DNA of 64,000 nt from a virus. Below, in pieces: positions 41,450-50,188 of this stretch. Below the pieces are notes generated by a model. The model did not search any database. It had not been told where the DNA came from and was given only the letters and a program-made list of their open reading frames with translations. The DNA lies in IMG/VR virus record IMGVR_UViG_3300044633_000899, positions 149,306-213,305 of that record; one strand, written 5' to 3'. The translations under genes were made by a program, and so were the position numbers. How positions within the stretch are numbered: the first letter of the stretch is position 1; each line of letters starts with the position of its first letter.

Positions 41450-42503
41450 TTGTTTCTAATTTATTTAATTGTTCTTCAAAACTACTTAATCTTGTTGTAA
41501 TCATTTTATCAAATGTTGATACAACATTTTCTGTGAATGTTTCATTAGTAATTAATGATTCTGTTGTTTTATCCATCTCAGTATGTAATTCAGGACTAAT
41601 ATTATCTTCCAACCAATTCTGAATATAATCCGCGATAACGTCAACTAAAATGTTTTTATTATTAATCCAAATACCGTTATTTTCATTCATCCATTCTGGA
41701 ATCATATTCGGAACTACACCAATTACTGGAATACCCATTTTAATTGATTCTAAAGGAAATGTACCGTATGCTGAATTATCGTCAACCCAAACAGATACAA
41801 AACTTTCAGACATTCTTTGTGCAAATTCTTCCTCAGACAACCCTCTTAAATCTCTAAACGTAAACCATCTGTATTGTGGAAATCTAGAATAAAACGCTTT
41901 GATTGTGTTTGTCGTATCTCTATGATCTCTTGTATGAATATTAATAATTGTTTTAGGTGGTAATTCTTGTTTTACAAAGTTATCAGAAATCATCGGTTCA
42001 ACAACGTCAACAGAAACGTTTCTCATTGTTTTTTCTACCCATTCTTTCTGTCTTTCTGATGTTGTGATACATTTTAAAAACCCAAAATTTGACCAGTTTT
42101 CACCTGGTTGTAACGCATCAAAAATATAGTCATATGATTGACAAAGAACAATTTTACCACAAGGTGCATTTTTAATTTGTTCCATAACAAAACCATAAAT
42201 TTCAGGTATTACCAATAGATCTTCTGGTGATATCTCAAGACTAGAACCGTCAATTGGTTTATGTGGTAGTTCAGTCATATATTTTTCACCTAACCACTCA
42301 GAAACACCTTGGTAGTCTGGTTTTTCGTGTAAAATAATTGAGTTATACCCGGATTCTTTTAAAGACATTGCCATTTGGTAAATGTATCTAACGGACGCTT
42401 TCGCGTTTCCTTTAGTTTCTTGTACCAAAAAATAAATCCGATTTTGTTTGTTTCGCATGTTCTCAATAGAACGTTCTAATTTTGAAATTTGTTCTTGATT
42501 CAT
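41442..42503 (-). CDS. GT4/GT-B-like glycosyltransferase
   Basis: The 353-aa protein has a short coiled N-terminal leader, then a GT-B-like first domain (IYFLVQETKGNAKASVRYIYQMAMSLK). The second domain ends with FVSVWVDDNSAYGTFPLESIKMGIPVIG (about 238-265), the donor-binding E-x7-E-like region of GT4 enzymes. It is probably cytoplasmic and acts with the adjacent GT2. Confidence 0.75.
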   Translation of the reverse strand: MNQEQISKLERSIENMRNKQNRIYFLVQETKGNAKASVRYIYQMAMSLKESGYNSIILHEKPDYQGVSEWLGEKYMTELPHKPIDGSSLEISPEDLLVIPEIYGFVMEQIKNAPCGKIVLCQSYDYIFDALQPGENWSNFGFLKCITTSERQKEWVEKTMRNVSVDVVEPMISDNFVKQELPPKTIINIHTRDHRDTTNTIKAFYSRFPQYRWFTFRDLRGLSEEEFAQRMSESFVSVWVDDNSAYGTFPLESIKMGIPVIGVVPNMIPEWMNENNGIWINNKNILVDVIADYIQNWLEDNISPELHTEMDKTTESLITNETFTENVVSTFDKMITTRLSSFEEQLNKLETIE

Positions 42504-42510
42504 ATTTTTT

Positions 42511-42765
42511 TTATAGTTTATTTATTATACCCTTCATTAATAGGGTGTTGAATGCTAATTTAAATGGTATTGGTACGTTTGTAGACTTAAACCCTACTTG
42601 TTCATCAATCTCTTCGGGTTCACTAAGGATAATCTCCAACATTAACTTTATTGTTTCATATTTCACAAAATGAACTTGTGTTTCACCCGAAACAGATTTT
42701 AAACTAGTATAATCTTCAATCTTGTCTAGATCAACGTAGTAATTTTCATTAATAACTTTAAACAT
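42511..42765 (-). CDS. Small hypothetical protein
   Basis: The 84-aa protein reads YYVDLDKIEDYTSLK, SGETQVHFVKYETIKLMLEIIL and a C-terminal LAFNTLLMKGIINKL. It overlaps the upstream HAD-like gene by 8 bases and precedes the GT4 gene by 7, so it is in the same operon. No family is recognised. Confidence 0.6.
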   Translation of the reverse strand: MFKVINENYYVDLDKIEDYTSLKSVSGETQVHFVKYETIKLMLEIILSEPEEIDEQVGFKSTNVPIPFKLAFNTLLMKGIINKL

Positions 42766-43417
42766 ATTGTGTTATTTTTTTAAGTACTCCTTTAAACTCA
42801 GATAATGAATTTATTTCATATTCTGAATTTATGTGTTTATTATATTTAGTATTAAACTTAATTAAAACTTTATCTACTGGTTTATTTAATAATAGGTTAG
42901 GATTAGCAGTAAGTAAAATGTCAATTTCATCCCAAATGATATTTTTTGTTGATTCACTATAAAAAACTATTTTTTCTAATAAACAACCAAATTTTGACAA
43001 GAAAAATAATGTCGCTGGTTTTGATTTACCAATTTCATCAGATAGTATTGTCAAGTCATAATCGTTTCTTAAATCATAATAAATTTCATTTAATAAATTA
43101 AAAGTACTAAGTTCTGTTGATGGTGCATGACCAAATATCTCCATCGTATAGTCTTCAAAAAGAAAAGAATATAGTTCATCTTGATTCTGAAATGAAAAGT
43201 GTGATTTTAAATCTAATGACGTAACATCACTTAATATTTCATATTTAAAATGTTCTGGTTGTACAATTTCTTCAGTGTTACCAGACATATCAACTTTAAA
43301 TGTTTGACCAATAAAATCGTTCTGATTATTATCAATCAAATATTTTTGATAAAGTTGCGTAAATTTTTCAATTGTGTCACGTAAAACACCATTAACCTCA
43401 ATCCCTATTTTCTTCAT
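42758..43417 (-). CDS. HAD-superfamily-like protein with altered catalytic residues
   Basis: The 219-aa protein follows the HAD plan: an N-terminal motif I position (KIGIEVNGVLRDT), motif II LTILSDE near residue 125, a Lys motif in GKSKPATLFFLSKFG, and a motif IV-like acidic segment WDEIDILLTANP. In motif I the normal D-x-D nucleophile pair reads E-V-N, so phosphatase activity is doubtful. It overlaps the phoH-like gene by 20 bases. It could be a catalytically dead nucleotidase relative, or the motif may have shifted. Confidence 0.6.
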   Translation of the reverse strand: MKKIGIEVNGVLRDTIEKFTQLYQKYLIDNNQNDFIGQTFKVDMSGNTEEIVQPEHFKYEILSDVTSLDLKSHFSFQNQDELYSFLFEDYTMEIFGHAPSTELSTFNLLNEIYYDLRNDYDLTILSDEIGKSKPATLFFLSKFGCLLEKIVFYSESTKNIIWDEIDILLTANPNLLLNKPVDKVLIKFNTKYNKHINSEYEINSLSEFKGVLKKITQYV

Positions 43418-44135
43418 ATTCTTCTAACATTTTACTAATTAATGGATTACGTACATTTTTAGCACCCCTAAAATCATAAATCCCAATGTCATTAATATTT
43501 TTAAATCTTTGTAATGCGTCGTACAAACCTGATTGTTTTTTATCTTTATATCTATCTGTTTGTTCCAAATCTCCAGATATAAAAAATTTACTATTAAAAC
43601 CAATTCTTGTCAATAGTAATTTCATTTGATTTGGTGTTGAGTTTTGTGCTTCTTCAAAAATAAGTATTGAATTATCGATGTTCATACCTCGCATGTATGC
43701 TAATGCAAAAACCTCAATAACCTCAGCGTCCTTTAGTTTTTCCCTCACGTCTTTACCAATAATTTTATTTAAAAGATAATAAGAGGGGAAAATGTAAGGA
43801 TCTAATTTTTCTTCAAGATTTCCAGGAAGTGAACCAAGTTTCTCCTCGGCTTCTACCGCGGGTCTTACAATTATTATTTTTTCATAAGAATTATCCGGAT
43901 CCAATAGTAAATCAACCGCAGCTTTCATTGCAATATATGATTTACCAACACCGGCTGGTCCTGACGCAATTGTAATTTGATTTGATTTTAATATATTATA
44001 ATAATCTTCTTGATGTTCAGATAAGAATTTATTTCTTTGTCGTTTTTTTATAACCGAATTAATAAACTCTTTTTTTGAGAATGGCTTAGATTCTTGTTCT
44101 TCATTTGTTATTGGTGTTTTTCTTTTACTTGTCAT
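43398..44135 (-). CDS. phoH: PhoH-like ATPase
   Basis: The 245-aa protein has Walker A SGPAGVGKSYIAMKAA (about residues 58-73), IIIVRPAVEAEEKLGSLPG and Walker B SILIFEEAQNSTP, followed by KLLLTRIGFNSKFFISGD, the complete PhoH signature. PhoH-like proteins are common in T4-like phages of aquatic bacteria; they are P-loop RNA or DNA helicase-like ATPases of uncertain phage role. A basic N-terminal extension (TSKRKTPITNEEQESKPFSK) is present. It is in the leftward operon with the HAD-like gene. Confidence 0.93.
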   Translation of the reverse strand: MTSKRKTPITNEEQESKPFSKKEFINSVIKKRQRNKFLSEHQEDYYNILKSNQITIASGPAGVGKSYIAMKAAVDLLLDPDNSYEKIIIVRPAVEAEEKLGSLPGNLEEKLDPYIFPSYYLLNKIIGKDVREKLKDAEVIEVFALAYMRGMNIDNSILIFEEAQNSTPNQMKLLLTRIGFNSKFFISGDLEQTDRYKDKKQSGLYDALQRFKNINDIGIYDFRGAKNVRNPLISKMLEEYEENRD

Positions 44136-44152
44136 AAGTTTTTTTATTTAAA

Positions 44153-44521
44153 TTAAATATAAAACCATCTTATAAATAATAAACACCCGAATAACCAAAT
44201 TATTGGGAATGTCCTATTTTTCCCAATAGTCTTAAATGTCTTTAAACAATTTTCAATAACATCTGTTTTATTAAACATTATGTCATCATCTAATGTAAAA
44301 ATAAAACCTTCATCAACCATTGACCCAACTAACCATCTTGGCCAACATTTAAAATTATTTGACGAATTAATTTGAACATCTACATCATAAGATGTCTTAT
44401 CCTCAATATTATTATTCCATAACCATATATCAACATCAATTGATTGATCCCGTATGGATTGAATTACTTTAACAATGTTTTCTTGTCGTTTCCAATTTAA
44501 TAATAGTGCAGTTACTTTCAT
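44153..44521 (-). pseudogene. Truncated GT2 glycosyltransferase remnant
   Basis: The 122-aa ORF has a normal GT-A start (VTALLLNWKRQENIVKVIQSI) and DDD metal site (FIFTLDDDIMFN, about 92-103). It ends in a hydrophobic non-GT tail. One base out of frame, just after the TIGK residues, the other frame reads LGKIGHSQ, a stop, then FGYSGVYYL, which looks like the continuation of a glycosyltransferase. A frameshift plus a nonsense change is the simplest reading, so the gene is probably inactive. A short functional protein is less likely. Confidence 0.55.
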
Positions 44522-44523
44522 TA

Positions 44524-45285
44524 TTAAAATAATTTACTATCTGTAATATATTCAGGTAATTTAGTTAAGGAGTTTCTCCAGTCATTTAAAATATCGTTTA
44601 TTTTTTTTTCGTCTGTCATTGAATACCTGTCTGTTGATTTAGAATATAAATTATTACTAATAATATTATTATTCACCATAATCATAGGACAACATTTACC
44701 AATATCAATTAAAAAAATATTATCTGAAATTTTATTACCATTTTTATTATGTCTTCCTCCATCCCACGTATAATAACTTTTTAGTACGGTTACTTTTGAA
44801 TGGTGTTCATCATCAAAAACACAAAAAGACCTTTGGTTTAAAATTTTATCGTCTTTATTAATAATGTTCTCGGTTATGTCGGGTATTATGACCACACCTT
44901 TAGGTGTTATAAAATCCGAATCATTATTAATAATGTAATTACGTAAATCTGTGTGATATAAAATCTCATCAATATCAACATATATTGTAATAAATCCTTT
45001 TGATATGTAGTGATCAACAAATGAGTTTTGTTTACCTAATAAAATTGGAACACCTATGTGTGAGTTCTTAACCATTTCAAAAGAGTCTTCAGAAAACCCT
45101 TTAGTTTTTAAATAATCTGAAACCACATCAAAATTTTTATCTAAAATTAAAAAATGAAACTCACTGTAATTAAAAAATTTTAAGTAGTAGTCAATAAAAA
45201 TATCGGAAATAATATTAGATCTATCTATGTAAGTTCCAATTTTTAATTTAACATTATCAATGTGTTTTTTCATAACCCTCTTCAA
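44524..45285 (-). CDS. Glycosyltransferase-like hypothetical protein
   Basis: The 253-aa protein has a GT-A-like pattern with FHFLILDKNFDVV and a central ITIYVDIDEILYHTDL (about 95-110) that supplies a D-x-D-E acidic site. The ending with KCCPMIMVNNN and LYSKSTDRYSM is not recognised. It overlaps the next gene upstream by 29 bases; an ATG at 45273 is an alternative start. It lies within the sugar gene cluster. The transferase assignment is moderately supported. Confidence 0.55.
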   Translation of the reverse strand: MKRVMKKHIDNVKLKIGTYIDRSNIISDIFIDYYLKFFNYSEFHFLILDKNFDVVSDYLKTKGFSEDSFEMVKNSHIGVPILLGKQNSFVDHYISKGFITIYVDIDEILYHTDLRNYIINNDSDFITPKGVVIIPDITENIINKDDKILNQRSFCVFDDEHHSKVTVLKSYYTWDGGRHNKNGNKISDNIFLIDIGKCCPMIMVNNNIISNNLYSKSTDRYSMTDEKKINDILNDWRNSLTKLPEYITDSKLF

Positions 45286-45967
45286 TATGTTTACACGTAA
45301 CTTTATTAACTAAAACACCCTTCAAATTATTATTATTAAAATATTCTCTTATCCTATACCATAAATCGGCATCACCAGGTAATCCTGAAAATCCTGTTTC
45401 TTCAAAGACATTTCTATGTCTAAGTGGTATTTTTTTAAAATTTATACAAGTTGATGAATGTATTAAACCTTCAGGTGTTGGATTAAATTCTACTAACTCC
45501 AAATCACTATTTATCATTGGATATTCCATAAAATGTTTGTATTCTGATTTAGTACATAACCATAATGAATTTGTTTTTATTATGGCATCGTTTAATGATG
45601 AAAGATGATTTGGGTACCACTCATCATCATGATCTAAATGGCAAACATATTCATAACCATCTGATATTGATTTATTAATACCATAATTATTTGCAAAACA
45701 CCCACCATATTTCCATATTAATGTTTTGTCAGTATATTTATCTCTTTCATGTGCAATAGGTAGATTCTCAAAATATATTTTATCTTTTGGGAATTCATTA
45801 AAAATAGATTCAAACTCTTCATTATTTTCATATTTATCTCCAATAACATAAATTTTAAATAGATGATAATCTTGATCAAATATGCTCTGTAATGCTCTTT
45901 TTAAATATTTTGGGGTGTTACCATCTTTTCTTTGGTAAGTTGTTATAACTATACTAAAATCAATCAT
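45257..45967 (-). CDS. Family 2 glycosyltransferase
   Basis: The 236-aa protein starts FSIVITTYQRKD, has KYLKRALQSIFDQDY and the metal site HLDHDDEWYPNHL (about 109-121), and ends with GLPGDADLWYRIREYF, a typical acceptor-side GT2 motif. It is short but complete for the family. It is in the glycan operon next to the PhyH oxygenase. Confidence 0.85.
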   Translation of the reverse strand: MIDFSIVITTYQRKDGNTPKYLKRALQSIFDQDYHLFKIYVIGDKYENNEEFESIFNEFPKDKIYFENLPIAHERDKYTDKTLIWKYGGCFANNYGINKSISDGYEYVCHLDHDDEWYPNHLSSLNDAIIKTNSLWLCTKSEYKHFMEYPMINSDLELVEFNPTPEGLIHSSTCINFKKIPLRHRNVFEETGFSGLPGDADLWYRIREYFNNNNLKGVLVNKVTCKHIEEGYEKTH

Positions 45968-46731
45968 TTTGTTGTGGGTTTATAAATGTATGGATTAGGA
46001 AACCCTCTATCAATAAAATCTTGATCTACCATATTAGTATATCTAAAATGACATGACCATCTTATTGTGTTGTTATAAATATCACCAGATGAGTGTATTA
46101 GAAAAGTTGAAAATATTGCAATATCTCCAATCTCAAGTTCCGGTTGAATGTGGCCTCCACTTATTTCTACAGATGCAAATCCACCAACTGATTTATAAGG
46201 TAATGGTCCTAATTTATGTGTTTTTGGCCAAATAAGTATAGACCCATTTTCTTTATTAACATCTACCAATGGTACCCACAAAACTATTGAGTCGGAACTT
46301 GATTCCATAGATAACCAATCCTGATGAGGTGGAGTTTTATAATAGTGTTCTTCTTTTGCTAATTTAGGGTGGTTAAAAAATAATACAGGTCTAGTACATA
46401 AATTAGGGAATGATAAACCTAAACCATTTATCAAACTCAATAACTTATCTTCAACTGGAAGTTTATATAATTCTATTAATCCAGACTGAATTATTTTGCC
46501 GCAATTAATAAAAACTTCTTCGTGGTTCTGAAATAATTTAACCATATTTTCAGTAAAATCACCCGTGTAACCGTATTTATTAAATTGAATTTTAAATATT
46601 TCCTCCGCCTTATTTCGTAAGGTATTAATATATTCTTTATTAAAGAAATTTTTAATTATTATAAATCCATTTTCATGTAATTCATTCTTTAACTGCGTAA
46701 CCAATTCCGGTTTTACCAAATCTATTTCCAT
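45964..46731 (-). CDS. Phytanoyl-CoA dioxygenase (PhyH) family oxygenase
   Basis: The 255-aa Fe(II)/2-oxoglutarate enzyme has the iron ligands H-x-D in TPPHQDWLSM (about 132-141) and a distal His in TFLIHSSGDIYNN, followed by the 2OG-binding Arg in TIRWSCHFRYTN. NGSILIWPKTHKLGP is the usual PhyH core. The substrate is unknown. In sugar clusters such enzymes hydroxylate small metabolites or glycans. It overlaps the upstream beta-propeller gene by 50 bases. Confidence 0.85.
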   Translation of the reverse strand: MEIDLVKPELVTQLKNELHENGFIIIKNFFNKEYINTLRNKAEEIFKIQFNKYGYTGDFTENMVKLFQNHEEVFINCGKIIQSGLIELYKLPVEDKLLSLINGLGLSFPNLCTRPVLFFNHPKLAKEEHYYKTPPHQDWLSMESSSDSIVLWVPLVDVNKENGSILIWPKTHKLGPLPYKSVGGFASVEISGGHIQPELEIGDIAIFSTFLIHSSGDIYNNTIRWSCHFRYTNMVDQDFIDRGFPNPYIYKPTTK

Positions 46732-47578
46732 TATAAAACATTATAAGTTTATTTTTTGTTTTTAAAATATAAGGGTAACATACCATTATATTTTCCCATT
46801 CGTTATTTTCACTAATATCTAATTCAATTGAATTATCTTTAATCCAATTAATCCCATCTTTAGATGTTGATTTTTTTATTCTATATGAATTATTAATATT
46901 ATCCCTATAGTCTAATTTATTACGTATTGAATACCACATTTGATACTCATTATTAATTTTTAAAACTCTTGTTGCGGATATCCCACCTTCATCACCATCT
47001 AATGGTATGCAAGTTATTCCTGTTGGGTTCCAATCAACTCCATTTGTGGATGTTGCATATTTTATATCGTATGTTGGTTCCATACCATATTCCGACTCAA
47101 CCCAATCTAAACATGAAAGATACCACATACGCCATAACCCATCTTCTATCATTATACTTACGGTTCCGATATAACCAGGTTCTTTATAAGATGTACTTAA
47201 AACAGGTCCTTTAGAAAATTTTTCCCATGTTTTACCATTATCATCACTTATTGCTAACCCTAAATTGTTATGATACGGAACATCCATTCTTAATGACCAA
47301 CCAATATAATAAAGAAATTTCTTATTACCTACCGTTACTATTTCTGTGGGCATAATACCCGCCCAATCAAAACTACCCTTTTCCCCAAGTTTAAGGATTG
47401 GGTCGTTTGATTTGTTTAAAATTTTATTAGGGTCTTCCTTATCAACATCAACAAACATCGGATTACTTTTCCCTTCGATTCTTGTGGAATAATAAATACG
47501 ATAGAAATTATCATATTCATCAACCACAGGTACTTGAGAATGATGATCGTTAAAAATGTTACCTTTTTTATCCCACAT
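46682..47578 (-). CDS. Five-bladed beta-propeller, GH43/GH32-like protein
   Basis: The 298-aa protein has repeated propeller blades with YRIYYSTRIEGKSNP, KFLYYIGWSLR, GLAISDDNGKTWEKFSKGP, WRMWYLSCLDW, IKYATSTNGVDWNPTG and YQMWYSIRN. This is the usual pattern of glycosidase-like or glycan-binding propellers found in LPS/O-antigen clusters. Clear catalytic acids were not assigned. It has no signal peptide, so it acts in the cytoplasm or on the virion. It is in the same operon as PhyH and the NeuD-like enzyme. Confidence 0.7.
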   Translation of the reverse strand: MWDKKGNIFNDHHSQVPVVDEYDNFYRIYYSTRIEGKSNPMFVDVDKEDPNKILNKSNDPILKLGEKGSFDWAGIMPTEIVTVGNKKFLYYIGWSLRMDVPYHNNLGLAISDDNGKTWEKFSKGPVLSTSYKEPGYIGTVSIMIEDGLWRMWYLSCLDWVESEYGMEPTYDIKYATSTNGVDWNPTGITCIPLDGDEGGISATRVLKINNEYQMWYSIRNKLDYRDNINNSYRIKKSTSKDGINWIKDNSIELDISENNEWENIMVCYPYILKTKNKLIMFYNGNRFGKTGIGYAVKE

Positions 47579-47584
47579 ATTATT

Positions 47585-48262
47585 TTACATTACATCTAAT
47601 GGTGATTTATCTTGTTTTTTTGCTGGTGATCCCATATAAAATCCATTGTCATCTGTGGATTTTGTTATCATACTACCCATTGCGATTAATGAACCTTCAC
47701 CTATTGTGACAAAATCTCTGATCGTTGAGTTAACTCCAAACCAAGACCGTTCTTTAACGTGACAATGACCCGATAAAACCACATGAGACGTAAAAAATAC
47801 ATGATCATCTATTTTACCATGATGACCAATATGGTTACCACTCCACATCATAACATTATTACCAATTTCAGTAAATGGTTGTAACGTATTATCTTCAAGA
47901 ATAAAGCAATTTTCACCAATTTTATTATCACATACCGTTGCCTTTGGTGATACATATGAAATAAAATTATATCCTTTACGTTTACCTTCTTCGTAAATTC
48001 TTTTTCTAACCATATTCATTTTTGATCCGGTCATTGGAGCAAATAACAAGTATTCTGATGGGGGGAAAATAGTTTCTAAAGTTTCAAATTCAAAAACAGG
48101 ATAACTAGTTGAGGATCCTCTTGGGGTGAAAAAATCTTTGGTTAAATATTCTTTATTAACCGTAAAACCAATTACTTCGTAATCAGTGTCTTTAGAAAGG
48201 TAATAGTGAGCCAACTCAGCTAAATCTAAAGTTCCAAAAATTATTATTTTATTTGTAGACAT
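47585..48262 (-). CDS. NeuD/PglD-like sugar O- or N-acyltransferase
   Basis: The 225-aa protein starts at ATG 48262; an ATG at 48292 would add ten residues. It has an N-terminal Rossmann-like segment (NKIIIFGTLDLAELAHYYL) and a C-terminal left-handed beta-helix of hexapeptide repeats (NKIGENCFILEDNTLQPFTE, IGNNVMMWSGNHIGHHGKID and so on), ending GFYMGSPAKK. The HIGHHG stretch holds the likely catalytic His. It acylates a nucleotide sugar or glycan. It overlaps the methyltransferase gene by about 14 bases. Confidence 0.85.
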   Translation of the reverse strand: MSTNKIIIFGTLDLAELAHYYLSKDTDYEVIGFTVNKEYLTKDFFTPRGSSTSYPVFEFETLETIFPPSEYLLFAPMTGSKMNMVRKRIYEEGKRKGYNFISYVSPKATVCDNKIGENCFILEDNTLQPFTEIGNNVMMWSGNHIGHHGKIDDHVFFTSHVVLSGHCHVKERSWFGVNSTIRDFVTIGEGSLIAMGSMITKSTDDNGFYMGSPAKKQDKSPLDVM

Positions 48263-48863
48263 ATATTGTATATTCATAAAGTTTATAATCATTTCTTATA
48301 ACGAAATTCTTAGATAAATTATTTTTAAGAAATAAACCAATCTCATCCATTGATACATGAAATAAATCATCTCTTTCCCAGTCAACTAATTTTGACATCA
48401 CATTAAAGGCTATCCCTTTGTTTGTTTTTAACCAAAGAGTTTTTAGAGTATTTGACATAAAATCAAACATTTCTTCATAACTTAAATCTCTTTTTTCAGT
48501 AAAAGTACCATTACAAACAATATAATCAAAATTAGGTATTTCATCGTTAATATTAATATCCTTTAAAAAGAAATTAACTTCAGGGTATTTTTTTATACAA
48601 TGGTCATAAAATTTTTCATTTATATCTAAACCACTATAAACGATTTCGTTTTCTTTTTTTTCGTTTAAAATAAATTTATAAAGATGACCTAAACCACACC
48701 CAAAATCAAGTAATGATGATTTATTGTTTTCATTTATTAGATCTAACATAACTTTATATCTTGTTAATGTATCTTCATATTTTGGCCAATCAACCCCCAA
48801 GTGATTATCCCCATGATCCTCAAAACACTTTTTATAATGTTCGGCAATTTTTAAATAGTTCAT
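48249..48863 (-). CDS. SAM-dependent class I methyltransferase
   Basis: The 204-aa protein has motif I LLDFGCGLGHLYKFI (about 50-64), an acidic second-strand end in YSGLDINEKF, and FDYIVCNGTFTEKRD as motif IV. These bind S-adenosylmethionine. A location in a glycan operon suggests a sugar or lipid substrate, but DNA or protein are not excluded. The start overlaps the WbqC-like gene stop by 4 bases. Confidence 0.85.
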   Translation of the reverse strand: MNYLKIAEHYKKCFEDHGDNHLGVDWPKYEDTLTRYKVMLDLINENNKSSLLDFGCGLGHLYKFILNEKKENEIVYSGLDINEKFYDHCIKKYPEVNFFLKDININDEIPNFDYIVCNGTFTEKRDLSYEEMFDFMSNTLKTLWLKTNKGIAFNVMSKLVDWERDDLFHVSMDEIGLFLKNNLSKNFVIRNDYKLYEYTIYVYK

Positions 48864-49555
48864 ATTAAAGTGTAATTGTTTAATTCTTTTATTATTGTGT
48901 TTTTTGGGTATCTAAATAAAATATCTAATATTGAATTGTATGGATTGTCAAAATTAACGTCTCCCATTTTTATAAAATTAAGTTCAATATCGTTTAAATT
49001 AAAATCTTCTTTATTGTAAAGTTTTTGACCCCCGATTGCATTTACGTACTTGTTACCATTAAAATGTTTAACAATATCTTGTAACCCTTCATTTTTTTTT
49101 CTATCTGTGATTCCACAACTAGTTGATATTAAATTACATTTTATGTTCAGATAATTACAAACATATTTAATTGATGTAAAATTAAAATTTGAAATACTGA
49201 CATTATCACCTATAGATAAAATTTCATTCTTCCATGGATGTATTATGTTATCAATTACATCATTGTAATACTCGTCTTTTTTATAAAGTTGAGAAAGTTT
49301 TTGTTCAAATTTATTAAACCAATCTTCATTTAATAAAACGTTAACTTCTGTACATTTTTTATTTTGACTGCCGTTTATAACAGGAATGTTTATTTGAGTG
49401 TCACTTTTTATTTTATTTCTTACCATATAACTTCTTTTCATAAAACTAACGTGATCTAAATTAACATATAAATTAACCGCATTAATTAATTGAAAATACC
49501 CAATATAAGGGAAAAAGTAGGGTTGCATTATCCCAATCGTAATGTTATTGTCCAT
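48860..49555 (-). CDS. WbqC-like family protein
   Basis: The 231-aa protein has the family opening IGIMQPYFFPYIGYFQLINA (residues 7-26), FMKRSYMVRNKIKS and INIPVINGSQNKK, and ends in FNDNP-type NFDNPYNSILDILF. WbqC-like proteins occur in O-antigen and aminosugar clusters, frequently beside DegT aminotransferases as here; the reaction is not firmly known. It overlaps the DegT-like gene by 11 bases. Confidence 0.88.
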   Translation of the reverse strand: MDNNITIGIMQPYFFPYIGYFQLINAVNLYVNLDHVSFMKRSYMVRNKIKSDTQINIPVINGSQNKKCTEVNVLLNEDWFNKFEQKLSQLYKKDEYYNDVIDNIIHPWKNEILSIGDNVSISNFNFTSIKYVCNYLNIKCNLISTSCGITDRKKNEGLQDIVKHFNGNKYVNAIGGQKLYNKEDFNLNDIELNFIKMGDVNFDNPYNSILDILFRYPKNTIIKELNNYTLI

Positions 49556-50186
49556 ACACTTTAAATTTTGAAAGATCGGGATAAGATAATTCTAAATCAT
49601 CATTTTCTTTAGGTTTACCTGTTTTTGTTTCGTAAAATTGAGTTATCAATAGCAGCCCTCTTGCGGATATCTCCGGCATCATATAAAAGTTCCACCCAAC
49701 AACTGGGTTGTTGTCAAAATCATCATCGTGATAACTACATTCGTCTCTACCACTAAACCTTGCTTTTTTGAACCATTTATATGCTTGTTCATCGTCAGTT
49801 AGAATTGCACCTCCCTTACCTAATTTTAAGTGTTTATAAGGACCGGTAAAGGACAAACACATATGTGTATTAGGGACATACATATTAGATGTAAATCTTA
49901 AAGCACTATCCCATACTTTTGTTGGGTATAATTGATAAGCACCTTTTATTGTGTCACCCTCAACAGGTGTAAATTTAACTTTACCACCCGCATGAATAAT
50001 CTCACAAGGTACCGAAGGGTATGTTCTTGACGGAATCTCAATGGTCATTCCTTTTATTTTTTCATAAGTTAATGCCAAGAATAACGCATTACTTTGGTTG
50101 TCAACGGTAACAACATACTTTGCTCCCGTATAGTGAGATAATTTCTTTTCAAAATCTTCTGTTATTTTATAAACACCATTAGCCAT
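49545..50186 (-). CDS. Short DegT/DnrJ-type aminotransferase
   Basis: The 213-aa protein has the DegT core: VVTVDNQSNALFLALTYE near the N-terminus, the EIPSRTYPSVPCEIIHAGGKVKF strand (about 50-73), and a Lys in FTGPYKHLKLGKGGAILTDD that would be the PLP-binding residue. It is about 150 residues shorter than a normal family member and lacks most of the C-terminal domain, so it may be a reduced phage version or a degraded gene. Substrate would be a keto-sugar nucleotide. Confidence 0.75.
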   Translation of the reverse strand: MANGVYKITEDFEKKLSHYTGAKYVVTVDNQSNALFLALTYEKIKGMTIEIPSRTYPSVPCEIIHAGGKVKFTPVEGDTIKGAYQLYPTKVWDSALRFTSNMYVPNTHMCLSFTGPYKHLKLGKGGAILTDDEQAYKWFKKARFSGRDECSYHDDDFDNNPVVGWNFYMMPEISARGLLLITQFYETKTGKPKENDDLELSYPDLSKFKVYGQ

Positions 50187-50188
50187 AA

